Part shown: piece after piece, positions 1 to 9,000 of the stretch
Layout: the number at the start of each line of letters is the position of its first letter
Position numbering within the stretch: the stretch's first letter is position 1
DNA from: Thermoplasmata archaeon
Lineage (GTDB): Archaea; Thermoplasmatota; Thermoplasmata; Thermoplasmatales; Thermoplasmataceae
DNA length: 31,717 bases
NCBI GenBank assembly: GCA_021797225.1
Contig: JAKAAE010000003.1
Coordinates: 1 to 31,717, forward strand
Reading direction: 5' to 3'
The notes under the pieces: generated by a model
The model's database searches: none
Told to the model about the DNA's origin: nothing
Seen by the model: only the letters and a program-made list of their open reading frames with translations
Made by a program: the position numbers and the translations under genes

Positions 1-327
1 CTTTATCATCTCCATGGGAAGAAGGTGTAATATAATTATGAAGGGCAATGGATGATCAACAGTTAAGGCCAATAAGTTACAGGCATTCGATGTGCATTGA
101 TAGCTTCAGCCATGGAGTTAAAGTATGTTTCTCCTCATGAACCGGATAAAATATTCAGTTATGTGTTACTTATAGCACTACAGTCATGGCGATTCATGCA
201 TCTAATGGATAGAATAACATGATGTTTTCGTGTTAAAGGGCTGTATTACATTATCTGCTATTAACACATGCGGAGAGTCTGGTCAATAGAAAAGAATTTA
301 TATATGCTGGATAGATACCTTCCTATA
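1..327. other. Upstream region without a convincing gene
   Basis: No gene could be supported here. The longest open stretch is on the plus strand from about 76 to 222 (an ATG at 112 would give 36 residues); it has no recognised similarity and could be a decayed remnant. A 16-base word at 266-281 recurs inverted near the right edge of the window (31593-31608). The promoter of the downstream glycosyltransferase lies at the right end of this stretch. No tRNA or stem-loop RNA was recognised. Confidence 0.4.
297..304 (+). promoter_or_regulatory. TATA box for the GT2 gene
   Basis: TTTATATA, a perfect archaeal TATA box, preceded by a purine-rich AAAAGAA that could act as BRE. Its centre is about 27 bases before the ATG at 328, the spacing expected for a leaderless transcript starting on that ATG. 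This is the main reason to prefer 328 over the upstream ATG at 268 or the ATG at 304, which overlaps the box. Confidence 0.5.
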
Positions 328-1545
328 ATGGATATACTTCAGGCTATCGGCCTTGCTTTAATTGCTATAGGTCTCGTTTACGTGATTTACCAGTTTCCTA
401 TTTTATATTACGGATACCGTGATTTTACGAAATACGATATAGATTTTGCAGGTCTTGACGGTAAACAATTTGCAGGGTTTAAGATGTATAAACCGCTGGT
501 TAGCATAATAGTCCCGGCGAAGAATGAGGAAACAGTTATATCCAGAACAATAGAATCAATTTTAAACCAATCCTATACAAACTTTGAACTGTTTGTTGTT
601 GTAGACAATTCCAGTGATAACACATATAAAGTAGCCAGAGAATTTGAAAACAAGGACAGCAGGGTAAAGGTATTCAACAGACCAGATGGAAAGAGCAAGG
701 CTTCTGCACTGAATTTCTGCTTCGAAAAATCAAGAGGAGAAATTATCGCAACATACGATGCAGATACCATGCTTCTGAGAAATACTCTTGAAAATGCCGT
801 TTACGGTATGAATTATTTCAATGTGGATGTTTTACAGGGTTATAATTCCTATATAAATAGAGAGGAAAATATATTTACAAGACTTGCAGTTATCGACGAA
901 ATACTGGTAAAGGCAACATTAATCGGAAGAACGCATTTGAACCTTTTTGTGCCGGTTGCAGGGTCAAATCAGTATTTCAAAAGGCACGTTATAAAAAATA
1001 TCGGTGGCTGGAATGAGAAATTCCTTACAGAAGACCTAGAAAGTTCAGTACGTATATCAAATGCACGGTATAAATCCGCATACCTGAGCAGTGCTAAGGC
1101 ACTTCAGGAAACCCCAGCATCATATTCTGAATACTTCAAGCAGAGAACCAGATGGTTGAGGGGATATCATCAGGTTTTCCTGCACTCAAAAAAGAGGCTA
1201 AGCACATTCACGGACTTCGATGCATTGATGATTGTTCTGGCTCCAACATTTTCAGGCATACTATTCTTCGGATGGCTATATATATCATTACTCAATTTTT
1301 ATAATCCCTTCGTGCATTCAATGAGAACATATTTTATTTCCCTTATAGTTATATCTCTTGCAATATACCTGGCTGCTTTCATACTTGTGTTGATCAAAAA
1401 GAAGCAGAATGCAATTTATCTGCCCCTTATTTATGTGTATCTTACCATAAATTCACTTATTTCAATATACACCATGTTCCTTGAAATCACAGGTGCAAAA
1501 CGTGTATGGCATAAGGTCAAGAAAACCGGAAAGACAACAATTTAA
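328..1545 (+). CDS. Processive-type family 2 glycosyltransferase, membrane-bound
   Basis: A GT-A fold glycosyltransferase of family GT2 that should move a sugar from a nucleotide-sugar to a lipid or growing glycan at the inner membrane face. With the start at 328 (405 residues) it opens with a membrane helix (about 3-27), then the catalytic domain: SIIVPAKNEE near 59, the metal-binding DAD at 144-146, TEDLE at 234-238 holding the catalytic acid, and QRTRW at 272-276, the QxxRW motif of processive enzymes. Three helices close the protein (about 300-322, 335-356, 362-385). An ATG at 268 would add 20 residues, but a consensus TATA box fits 328 better. It sits 23 bases before a CDP-alcohol phosphatidyltransferase, so a role in glycolipid or polar lipid synthesis is inferred. 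Acceptor and sugar are unknown. Confidence 0.85.
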   Translation: MDILQAIGLALIAIGLVYVIYQFPILYYGYRDFTKYDIDFAGLDGKQFAGFKMYKPLVSIIVPAKNEETVISRTIESILNQSYTNFELFVVVDNSSDNTYKVAREFENKDSRVKVFNRPDGKSKASALNFCFEKSRGEIIATYDADTMLLRNTLENAVYGMNYFNVDVLQGYNSYINREENIFTRLAVIDEILVKATLIGRTHLNLFVPVAGSNQYFKRHVIKNIGGWNEKFLTEDLESSVRISNARYKSAYLSSAKALQETPASYSEYFKQRTRWLRGYHQVFLHSKKRLSTFTDFDALMIVLAPTFSGILFFGWLYISLLNFYNPFVHSMRTYFISLIVISLAIYLAAFILVLIKKKQNAIYLPLIYVYLTINSLISIYTMFLEITGAKRVWHKVKKTGKTTI

Positions 1546-1568
1546 TAATTACCTTTTCATATCTGGAT

Positions 1569-2174
1569 ATGGTACTGGACTCTTACAGAAAAAATGCAGA
1601 TAAATTTTTGAATCCAATCACAGAAAAATTTTCGGGGATGAATCCCAATACTGTTTCCGTACTTTCACTTGTTCTTGCAGGTCTTGGAGGTTTATCATAC
1701 TATCTTGGGCATTACTTTCTACTGCTTGCATTTATATTAATAATTCTATCAGCATTATTTGATGCCCTTGATGGAAAAATAGCAAGATTAAAGAATATAT
1801 CATCTAAAAAAGGTGATATGCTTGACCATGTATTCGATCGTTATTCAGATATGTTTATTGTTCTGGGAATGACCTTTTCCATTTATGGAAATATATATCT
1901 TGGGCTTTTCGCAATACTGGGAATTCTTCTGACCAGCTATATGGGAACCCAGTCACAGGCACTGGGCTTAAAGAGGAATTATTCGGGCATAGCGGGCAGG
2001 GCAGACCGGCTTGTATTAATCATAATATTCGCCTTGGTGCAATTTTTTATAACCGCACATTTCGCTATTTATTCAATAGAAATATATGCAACCGGCATGC
2101 TTCTCATATGGTTTGGCCTTGCAGGGAATATAAATGCAATAACCAGGTTTTTCCATATGTATAAAAATTTATAA
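1569..2174 (+). CDS. CDP-alcohol phosphatidyltransferase family protein (archaetidyl-alcohol phosphate synthase type)
   Basis: Integral membrane enzyme of the CDP-alcohol phosphatidyltransferase family: it displaces CMP from CDP-archaeol with an alcohol such as inositol phosphate or glycerol phosphate, making a polar lipid head group. The signature D-x2-DG-x2-AR-x8-G-x3-D-x3-D is complete: D65, D68-G69, A72-R73, G82, D86 and D90. About six hydrophobic segments fill the 201 residues, the usual size. It follows the GT2 gene by 23 bases, probably one transcript. Its TAA meets the stop of the convergent phosphohexomutase in the palindrome TTATAA. Archaetidylinositol phosphate synthase is the likeliest identity given what is common in Thermoplasmata, but the alcohol cannot be read from the sequence. 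Confidence 0.85.
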   Translation: MVLDSYRKNADKFLNPITEKFSGMNPNTVSVLSLVLAGLGGLSYYLGHYFLLLAFILIILSALFDALDGKIARLKNISSKKGDMLDHVFDRYSDMFIVLGMTFSIYGNIYLGLFAILGILLTSYMGTQSQALGLKRNYSGIAGRADRLVLIIIFALVQFFITAHFAIYSIEIYATGMLLIWFGLAGNINAITRFFHMYKNL

Positions 2175-3509
2175 ATTTTTTAAAAACGTTTCATATTCTT
2201 TATTATATTCTTTTGCGGCTTCCTGTTTCCTTGATTCAGAAAATACACGGACAATTTTTTCTGTTCCGGACGGTCTTATAAGTGTCCATCCATCAGTATC
2301 ATAAATTTTTATACCATCTGTAAAATCAAACATTTTTCCGGTGAATTTTTTTGTTATAAGTTCTTTTATTTCTTCCCACTCCCTTTTTCGTGGAACCGAT
2401 GTTTTTACCATATAATACTCCGGAATGTCCTTCAAAAGCTCTGATAGGGGTTTGTTCTCCCTGGCAAGCAAATCCAGCATCAGTGCCATAGTCATTGCCC
2501 CATCCCTGCAGTACTGGTGCTTTCCGTATATGATTCCGCCGTTCTCTTCTCCCCCTATTGTCACCTTATTGTCAATCATGGCACGGGCTACTATAGGTGC
2601 ACCCACCCTTGTAAGGATTAATTTTGCTCCCTTTTCAGTGCATATCTCGCTCAGAGCATCGGAACTGCTCACCGGCGTGACAACAGAATCACCTCTTTTA
2701 ATAGTATGTTTTACAATAAGTGCCAGACTCCTGTCACCATCCACAAAATTTCCCTTTTCATCTATAAAAACACATCTGTCTGCATCCCCATCATGGGCTA
2801 TTCCTATGCTGAATTTTCCCGTCTTCATTATGGATATAAGATCAGAAAGGTTCTCCGGTTTCGGCTCTGAATTTCTAGATGAAAACTTTCCATCAGGGTT
2901 GGCATTCAGTGATACAGGATGACAGTTGAGCCTTGTAAGTATCTCCGGGCTTGTATAGTATGATGCCCCGTTGCCCGTATCGATTGCCACCCTCAAATTA
3001 CTCTTTGCTATGGTTTTTGAATTAACAGAGGTTACAATACTATTCATATAAAGGTCTATACCTGTATTATCATCACTGTACCTCCCTATCTTATCCCAGT
3101 CTGCCAGTTTATATTTCCGGTTTTCATATACATCTTCTATTTTTACCTCTGTTTCCTCATCAATCTCAGTACCGTCACTGTCTATTGCCTTTATTCCATT
3201 ATACTGCGGGGGATTATGCGAGGCTGTTATCATTATGCCGGGAATATGATTCTCTCTGCAGTAATACTGAAGACCTGGAGTGGGTAACACCCCGATATAC
3301 ACTATATCTGATCCGGTGGACATTGCACCGGACGCAACTGCAAATAAAAACATATCTCCACTGATTCTGGTATCTCGTGCGATTGCTATTCTGGGAGATT
3401 TAAAAAATGTGCCTATTGACCTGCCAATGCCTGTTGCAAGATCCAGCGTCAGATCCTGATTGGGGACCCCTCTAATTCCATTTGTGCCGAACAACTGCGG
3501 TGTTTTCAT
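2169..3509 (-). CDS. Phosphohexomutase (phosphoglucosamine mutase / phosphomannomutase)
   Basis: Alpha-D-phosphohexomutase that interconverts hexose 6-phosphate and 1-phosphate, feeding nucleotide-sugar synthesis in the cytoplasm. All four signature loops are present (446-residue numbering): TASHNP with the phosphorylated serine at 97, the Mg-binding DGDADR with D240/D242/D244, the sugar-binding GGEENGG around 321, and the phosphate-binding RPSGTEK at 412-418. The start at 3509 puts LFGTNGIRG near residue 6, as the family requires; a start at 3569 would add 20 residues and run into the upstream glycosyltransferase gene. Last gene of a minus-strand operon with that glycosyltransferase 19 bases upstream. 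Substrate preference (GlcN, Man or Glc) cannot be told, so no symbol is given. Confidence 0.9.
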   Translation of the reverse strand: MKTPQLFGTNGIRGVPNQDLTLDLATGIGRSIGTFFKSPRIAIARDTRISGDMFLFAVASGAMSTGSDIVYIGVLPTPGLQYYCRENHIPGIMITASHNPPQYNGIKAIDSDGTEIDEETEVKIEDVYENRKYKLADWDKIGRYSDDNTGIDLYMNSIVTSVNSKTIAKSNLRVAIDTGNGASYYTSPEILTRLNCHPVSLNANPDGKFSSRNSEPKPENLSDLISIMKTGKFSIGIAHDGDADRCVFIDEKGNFVDGDRSLALIVKHTIKRGDSVVTPVSSSDALSEICTEKGAKLILTRVGAPIVARAMIDNKVTIGGEENGGIIYGKHQYCRDGAMTMALMLDLLARENKPLSELLKDIPEYYMVKTSVPRKREWEEIKELITKKFTGKMFDFTDGIKIYDTDGWTLIRPSGTEKIVRVFSESRKQEAAKEYNKEYETFLKNL

Positions 3510-3528
3510 TATTAAGGATAGTGATATA

Positions 3529-4611
3529 TTATAATAAGTTTTTATCCTGTATATCGTACGTGTTTCCACGCCAATTGATATTTTTCATTCTTTTTGCTAT
3601 AATGAGGTTGACCATATATATTACAGGAAGTATTATGGCACCAATTATGTTTACAGGTTTTATAGTTTTCAATCTGCGGAGCATGTTGTATATATATATT
3701 GCCGACGGAATTAAAAAGAGAAAATAATATGCACTATAAAATATCCCCATGAATATTGCCGACAGGAAGAGTAACATATAAGACCCGTAAAACAGCATGC
3801 CATAATAATACACCCTTGGAGACGCAGATATGGAAAGTGCGGTTTGCCTGTTTGCCCATTCAAAGAATACATCAAAATTATCCGGAGAATATATATCCGG
3901 TCTGGCAGAATCCACATAATATATTTTTTTCCCTTTACTTTTGCAGATTTTGGTCAGTGCCGTATCATCTGATATATGCTCACTGAAAAAATCCATTGAA
4001 TTCTCTATAAGTTCTCTTTTGAATGCAAGTGATCCACCCCAGCCGAATCTTGTCAGTTTTGATTCCATGAGCCCCATTCCCACGAATCCCCATATTTCCT
4101 TTATTTCAGACCAGAAACCTCCCCTTGGTTCGAAATATGGAAACGTTGTTGAGATACCGGCATCTGCACTTTTAAGTGGCATAACCATATTCAATAGCCA
4201 GTTATTGTTTACTTCTATGTCAGAATCGGCAAGCAAATAAACGTCATAATCTTTATATGCTTCAATTGCGGTGCTTATAGCTCTTACTTTTCCGCTGCAT
4301 TTCCTGCAATTATATGAACTTATTATATATTCTATTCCGAGCTTGTTGATTATTTTTAAAGAATCATCCTGTTCAGAATCAATAACGCATATCATTTGAA
4401 AATTCTCGTATTTTTGTTTCTGAACTGATTCTAAATTTTGTTGCAAGGAATAATCAATACCCCGTACCGGCATTATAACCAGTGTTTTTGGCCTGAAATC
4501 ATTTACAATATCCTCACTGTGATATTTGTGAGATTCAATGTAAAGAAAACCCGATGATATGAGTATTAGAATTCCTGTATAAAAAATAATTAAAATATAA
4601 AAAATCAACAT
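3529..4611 (-). CDS. Membrane glycosyltransferase, ceramide glucosyltransferase-like (GT2/GT21)
   Basis: Transfers a sugar to a lipid acceptor at the membrane. An N-terminal helix (about 1-22) is followed by a GT-A catalytic domain: LVIMPVRG near 44, DSD at 129-131 for metal and nucleotide sugar, the GWGGSLAF block at 191-198, SDD at 215-217, and WANRQ at 253-257 in place of QxxRW, an arrangement like ceramide glucosyltransferases (GT21). The last 100 residues hold three to four membrane helices. ATG at 4611 is one base after the EF-1 beta stop, so translation is probably coupled. Pairing with a phosphohexomutase downstream suggests glycolipid or surface glycan synthesis. The two membrane glycosyltransferases in this window are not close copies of each other. 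Confidence 0.8.
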   Translation of the reverse strand: MLIFYILIIFYTGILILISSGFLYIESHKYHSEDIVNDFRPKTLVIMPVRGIDYSLQQNLESVQKQKYENFQMICVIDSEQDDSLKIINKLGIEYIISSYNCRKCSGKVRAISTAIEAYKDYDVYLLADSDIEVNNNWLLNMVMPLKSADAGISTTFPYFEPRGGFWSEIKEIWGFVGMGLMESKLTRFGWGGSLAFKRELIENSMDFFSEHISDDTALTKICKSKGKKIYYVDSARPDIYSPDNFDVFFEWANRQTALSISASPRVYYYGMLFYGSYMLLFLSAIFMGIFYSAYYFLFLIPSAIYIYNMLRRLKTIKPVNIIGAIILPVIYMVNLIIAKRMKNINWRGNTYDIQDKNLL

Positions 4612-4612
4612 T

Positions 4613-4879
4613 TTATATTAATGTAACGTCTCTTGTGTCTACCTGGCTCACACCCTGTACTGAGGATATTGCAGTTTCCACTGAATCTATTTTTCCCTCC
4701 TCGTCCGGAACGATAACGGAAAACATCAATGCACTCAGGCCAAAGCCTATTTCTTCCTCCTTTATCTCATTAATCTTGCATAATTTATCAATCACATTTG
4801 TTATTTCATTTTTGAGAACACCAAGATCTATTTCAACAGATTCCGGCAGTACTCTCAACTGAACCATCACGTCTCCCAT
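4613..4879 (-). CDS. ef1b: Translation elongation factor 1 beta (aEF-1B)
   Basis: Guanine nucleotide exchange factor that recharges aEF-1A with GTP in the cytoplasm. The chosen ATG gives 88 residues, the normal archaeal length, opening MGDVMVQLRVLPES as the family does; the middle EEIGFGLSALMFSVIVPDEE and the final VSQVDTRDVTLI strand also match. A start at 4957 would add 26 residues without family similarity and would cover most of the zinc-ribbon gene, so it is rejected. The ATG lies four bases after that gene's TGA. Pairing of a small zinc-ribbon gene with EF-1 beta is a recurring archaeal arrangement. Confidence 0.93.
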   Translation of the reverse strand: MGDVMVQLRVLPESVEIDLGVLKNEITNVIDKLCKINEIKEEEIGFGLSALMFSVIVPDEEGKIDSVETAISSVQGVSQVDTRDVTLI

Positions 4880-4883
4880 AATA

Positions 4884-5060
4884 TCACGGTCCGATAAAAC
4901 CACATTTCGGGCATTCATATTTTGTAGAATGCTCTCTGCACTGCTTGCATCTACCAATCATTTCCTCCCCGCAATTGGGGCATTCAAATATTGAGTATCC
5001 AACTTCCACAAGGCCTATACCGCAGGAAGTACATGTTTCTTTTGTGTTTATTTTAATCAC
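4884..5060 (-). CDS. Small archaeal zinc-ribbon protein (HVO_2753-like)
   Basis: A 58-residue protein easily missed because it is short and starts with GTG. It has four CxxC pairs: C10/C13, C27/C30, C38/C41 and C50/C53, ending KCGFIGP. The layout ([29 protein letters not shown]) is that of the small archaeal double zinc-ribbon proteins typified by HVO_2753 of Haloferax. Such proteins are thought to bind nucleic acid or ribosomes, but the precise role is not established. The frame is closed upstream by a TAG and has no other usual start, so GTG at 5060 is the only candidate. It heads the operon with EF-1 beta four bases downstream, which points to translation. Confidence 0.88.
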   Translation of the reverse strand: MIKINTKETCTSCGIGLVEVGYSIFECPNCGEEMIGRCKQCREHSTKYECPKCGFIGP

Positions 5061-5092
5061 TCTCTGGGAGTTTATTAAATAAACCTATTTAA

Positions 5093-5103
5093 CTTTTATA
5101 TAT
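5093..5103 (-). promoter_or_regulatory. TATA box of the zinc-ribbon / EF-1 beta operon
   Basis: On the minus strand the sequence reads TATATAAAAG, centred about 37 bases ahead of the GTG at 5060. Start of transcription would fall roughly ten bases before the GTG, giving a short leader with a purine-rich CAGAGA before the start codon. It is the only good TATA box ahead of this four-gene operon. Confidence 0.45.
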
Positions 5104-5176
5104 TATACATTGTGACTTCTTCAAAATGGAAAACAAATATTGCATAAACTAATTTAGTACCTTATTATTATCCTTT

Positions 5177-5419
5177 ATGGAAATATTATTCGGAAATAAA
5201 CGTGAAAAGTTAGATGAAGAAAAATATTTTGTTGCATCACAGGAACCATTATACTATGGGCTCATAATAAATCCATCACAGGAGTTATGGGGCTATATGG
5301 TGGAAAATCATAGCATAAAAAGCGATATAAATGGGAAAATTGCAGAATATTCCATTCCTTATAGAATTGATGTTGGAGAAAACACAATATTTTTTATTAA
5401 ATTGATGGAAAATTATTAA
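5177..5419 (+). CDS. Hypothetical protein, 80 residues
   Basis: Not recognised. A soluble-looking, mixed-charge protein with aromatic residues spread through it and no cysteine, signal peptide or membrane helix. It is believed real because it fills the gap between divergent and convergent neighbours exactly, starts with ATG, has reasonable codon use, and its TAA overlaps the stop of the convergent protease gene in TTAA, a tail-to-tail arrangement also found at 29693-29696. No strong TATA box is visible; the AT-rich stretch around 5145-5160 may serve. Confidence 0.55.
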   Translation: MEILFGNKREKLDEEKYFVASQEPLYYGLIINPSQELWGYMVENHSIKSDINGKIAEYSIPYRIDVGENTIFFIKLMENY

Positions 5420-6027
5420 ATGCCGAATATTTGCGGTATAAATCCATCTACAAAATTTAGAACTATGGCAATCAAAAATACTGCTGCGAAGAGTTTGCTG
5501 TTCCAGTAAAATACCTTGCTGCCATCCAGTGGTGGGAATGGAATCAGATTGAACAGAGCGAACCACAGATTTAACCATGCAACCCATAGAAGTATAGTTC
5601 CTGCAATAGGCCCGAAAGGGATGAACATAAAGGCAAGAAACGCAATGATTCCTATAAATATATTCGTGGCAGGACCTGCAAGGGCGATTTTACCCTCACT
5701 TTCCCTGTCGTATAAACCAGCGAACTGAACTGCTCCCGGAGCCGCAAATATAAATCCAAATATGGAAGTTACCAGTGCCATGAGGATTCCTACGGGCCAT
5801 AACTTGAAGAATGCTACTGCACCCAGCCTCCTTGCCACTGTTCTGTGAGCCATTTCATGCATTAGAAAAGCGGTCACTGTTACCGAAAATCCTATCAGAA
5901 TATTTATTTCAAATCTGTTTGCGCTTACAGCTCTGAGACCCCCATTGATCATAAGCGTAAATGCAATTGTAAGAACTATAACTGCTATTATTATATCGTT
6001 AGATTCATTGTTTCTGCTGTACATCAT
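5416..6027 (-). CDS. Site-2 protease family zinc metalloprotease (M50)
   Basis: Intramembrane zinc protease that cuts membrane-spanning substrates. HEMAH at 57-61 gives the two zinc histidines and catalytic glutamate in a hydrophobic helix; the third ligand lies in FNLIPFPPLDG with D168. AAPGAVQFAG (about 95-104) is the usual conserved loop. Five to six membrane helices in 203 residues make this a minimal M50 enzyme with no PDZ or CBS domain, as is common in archaea. Its ATG directly follows the TAA of the TPR-like gene with no gap, so the two are translated from one message. The substrate is unknown; the neighbouring TPR protein is a candidate partner by context only. Confidence 0.88.
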   Translation of the reverse strand: MMYSRNNESNDIIIAVIVLTIAFTLMINGGLRAVSANRFEINILIGFSVTVTAFLMHEMAHRTVARRLGAVAFFKLWPVGILMALVTSIFGFIFAAPGAVQFAGLYDRESEGKIALAGPATNIFIGIIAFLAFMFIPFGPIAGTILLWVAWLNLWFALFNLIPFPPLDGSKVFYWNSKLFAAVFLIAIVLNFVDGFIPQIFGI

Positions 6028-9000
6028 TTAAATTGCTCCCTTCTTTATTTTTTCAGATATGGCTATAGAATCAAGAATACCAATATCGTATTTTATCATT
6101 GCCTCAATGATTCCCGGCACATCTTTTCTATTTGCGTCGGAAGTAAACTTCCAGTTTCCATGTAACGAGGATTTATAATATCCATCCATTGCTCTTCCTA
6201 TAAATACATAAAAATTTTTTGCTATTATTACGTCATCGGTTACATTGTATATATCATGTATTTTAATTTTATTAAGAGATAAAATGCCCGTTTCCTTAAG
6301 TCTCTTTATTATATTTCTTGACCGTTCGTTGTAATCTTCCCTTCCTATGTATGTATATGGCATGTCATTGGTTATAAAATTGTAAACATCAGTGGATATG
6401 TAACCGGGAATATATTTCTGCATCTCATGAAAATTAAAAATTGTATTATTTTCGATTTCCATTTTGAAAATATCGCCTGCAAACTTCAAAATTATTCTTG
6501 TTCTATATGAAGCTTTAATTTTTGTCTCTATATTATTTTTTATATCCTCTGTAATGAGATCTGAATATTCTTTCATTGCAACCCTGGCGCCCACATAGTT
6601 GAATAGTTTTATTTCCGCATCTATGAAATATTCTATATTTCTGGCATCTATAAATTCTGCATTATTTCCACAAATATTAACAACGGATGCATAATCCTTT
6701 AAAGTATATGCTGTTTTGATCATCCTGTTGAATGAAGATTTTGATTTATTGTTATGATAATTTTCATAGGATAGTTTAAGTGCCTCATCTTCCTGATTGT
6801 TGAGAATTAGAGCATTGATAAGTTTGTCCAGATTAGCAGTCTCTAAAGGGTATGAGCCGGTTAATTTCTTTAAAATATCAATTTCGTAGCTATATAGCTC
6901 CATTTCATGGAATTTCCCTGCCAGTAACTCGCCCATAATTTTATCCCCTGTTTTTCGGAATAATTCTAGCATGAATTCTTTCAATGACATGGTTTCCCAC
7001 GCAAAATTAATAGCAAATTGCAGAATTTTTGTATTACTGTAATGGTTCTGTATAATCTCCCTGATAGATGTATATTCCTTTCTGTAATAATAAAAAAGTA
7101 ACAAATCAAACCACTCATTTCTGGATTCCATATCACCAATTATTTTCTGTGAAATTATGTTTCCTGTTGAAATCTCCTGAAACACTGGGTTCTTTTCTGC
7201 TTTACGGTTTCTAATATAGGCAGCATTAAAATATTCAAGAGTTTTTTTATAAATTCTTTTACTGTAGTAATAGCTGCAGAGTATAATATAAGATACATAT
7301 TTTTTAACTGGATAATATTCTAGGAAAGTTATCGCAATCTTTTCATTTCTGGATTTCAATAAGGAATAATGTTTTACAATATCATTTGAAGTTCCTCCAT
7401 GCAGAACCGAAAGTGCCGAAAACTTCAACTTGATTTTATATGAATCCATGCAGTATGCCTTTAACCTGTACATTCCCGTATTCTTTACATCAGTATCGGT
7501 CAGCAATTCTCTGAAGGAATCACTTACCTCGATTTTATTTTTTTCAACAAAATCATCTATCTGAAAGAAGATATCAATGAATCCCTTTTCAATGCATGAC
7601 TTTATAAAGCTATCTGGTCGTTCATTCCTCTGTAAAGCAATATTAATCCTCAATGCATAAAAATCTATATTTTCCAAAATATTAATGGCCTCATCTACAT
7701 GTTTCTGAGCTTCGCTGTGACTTGATTCATGTTCATCAATCAATGCCCTGATATAATAATAGAAGGGATCGGGGGACTTATTATTGATTGATTCTATATA
7801 TATTGCTGCCTGTTTATAGAAACCGTGTCTAATCAGAGCCATGCTGACAGGATAAAGAAAATACTCAGAATCATTTAGGTCTTCCGGTACTATGCCATTC
7901 TGAATTGAGTATATGCTTGATATAATTGATCCCACTGTCTGGTATTTCTCAATTCCCATAAGCCCTCTTATATAATTTTTGTTGAATGCAATTTTCTGTA
8001 TATCATCTGCACTGGCAAGGATGTAAGTACACGCCACAGATTTATTTCTGTAGACTTTTTCCATATATTTTCTGTAATCAACGTTTTTTCTACCCCTGAT
8101 AAAGAATAGTGCCATTTCTAGCAGAGTACCTGAAATATCAATATTTTCAAATTTTTTTATTCTATTCTCACTCTTTAAAAATTCAAATAAGGTATCAACT
8201 ACCGGACCTGAATCTAACAGGCTATTATTCTCAGATATACAATTCAGGGCATTATCTATTTTCCCGCTATAAATTAAGGAAGAACAGTATTCTGGCCTGA
8301 AATCCGACATTTCAGGATTAGCATCAAGCAACTTTATCAAATCACCATATCTACGATTTTCATATAGGTAACCTACAGCTGTCTTATAATTATATTTATC
8401 AGAAATTCCCCTTTCGATGAGAGTTGATGCAAGCCTGTAAGCAGATTCCTGATCATCGATGTTTATATAATATTTAATCAATAATTGAAGAATTTCTGGA
8501 TCTTCTGCAAATTCTGCTTTATATTTCGCAATATCGGACTCAGCCTCACTGTACATCTCCAGGTTTATTTCAGCTTCGATCTTGTAGAGAATGAATTGCC
8601 TCTTGAGATTCGTATTTTTTTCCATTGAAGAAATATAACCTAGGAGCGAATAGTAATCATGCATACTGTATGTAATTTCTATAATGCGATCTAGAACATT
8701 TTTGTCTATATTGTAATATATATATTTATAAATTTTCAGGGCGCGTTCGTAATCACCAATATGATAGTATGCATCGGCCAGAATGGCATTTGCCGGAGAA
8801 GTTTTATCAGAATTTTTTATTACATAATTATAATCTCCAAGATACGAATAAAAATATGTTAAATCAATATCATCATTGAATATGGAAGTGATTCTATCAA
8901 GTAATGTCTTGAGATTATCCTTTTCTTCTCTCTCCTTATACATCTCTGCCAGTTTGATATAGCATTCCTTGGAGCCGGTTACTAAAATACACTGCTGTAA

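Noticed and set aside
1..327. Transposase remnant
   Set aside because: A 48-codon open stretch exists, but I could not match it to any transposase family and found no terminal repeats or target duplication.
2425..2922. 165-codon open frame on the plus strand
   Set aside because: Antisense to the phosphohexomutase, which has all four signature loops.
3510..3569. Longer start of the phosphohexomutase
   Set aside because: Adds 20 residues before the conserved N-terminal motif and overlaps the upstream glycosyltransferase gene.
4880..4957. N-terminal extension of EF-1 beta
   Set aside because: Would add 26 residues foreign to the family and overlap the zinc-ribbon gene, which has eight well-placed cysteines.
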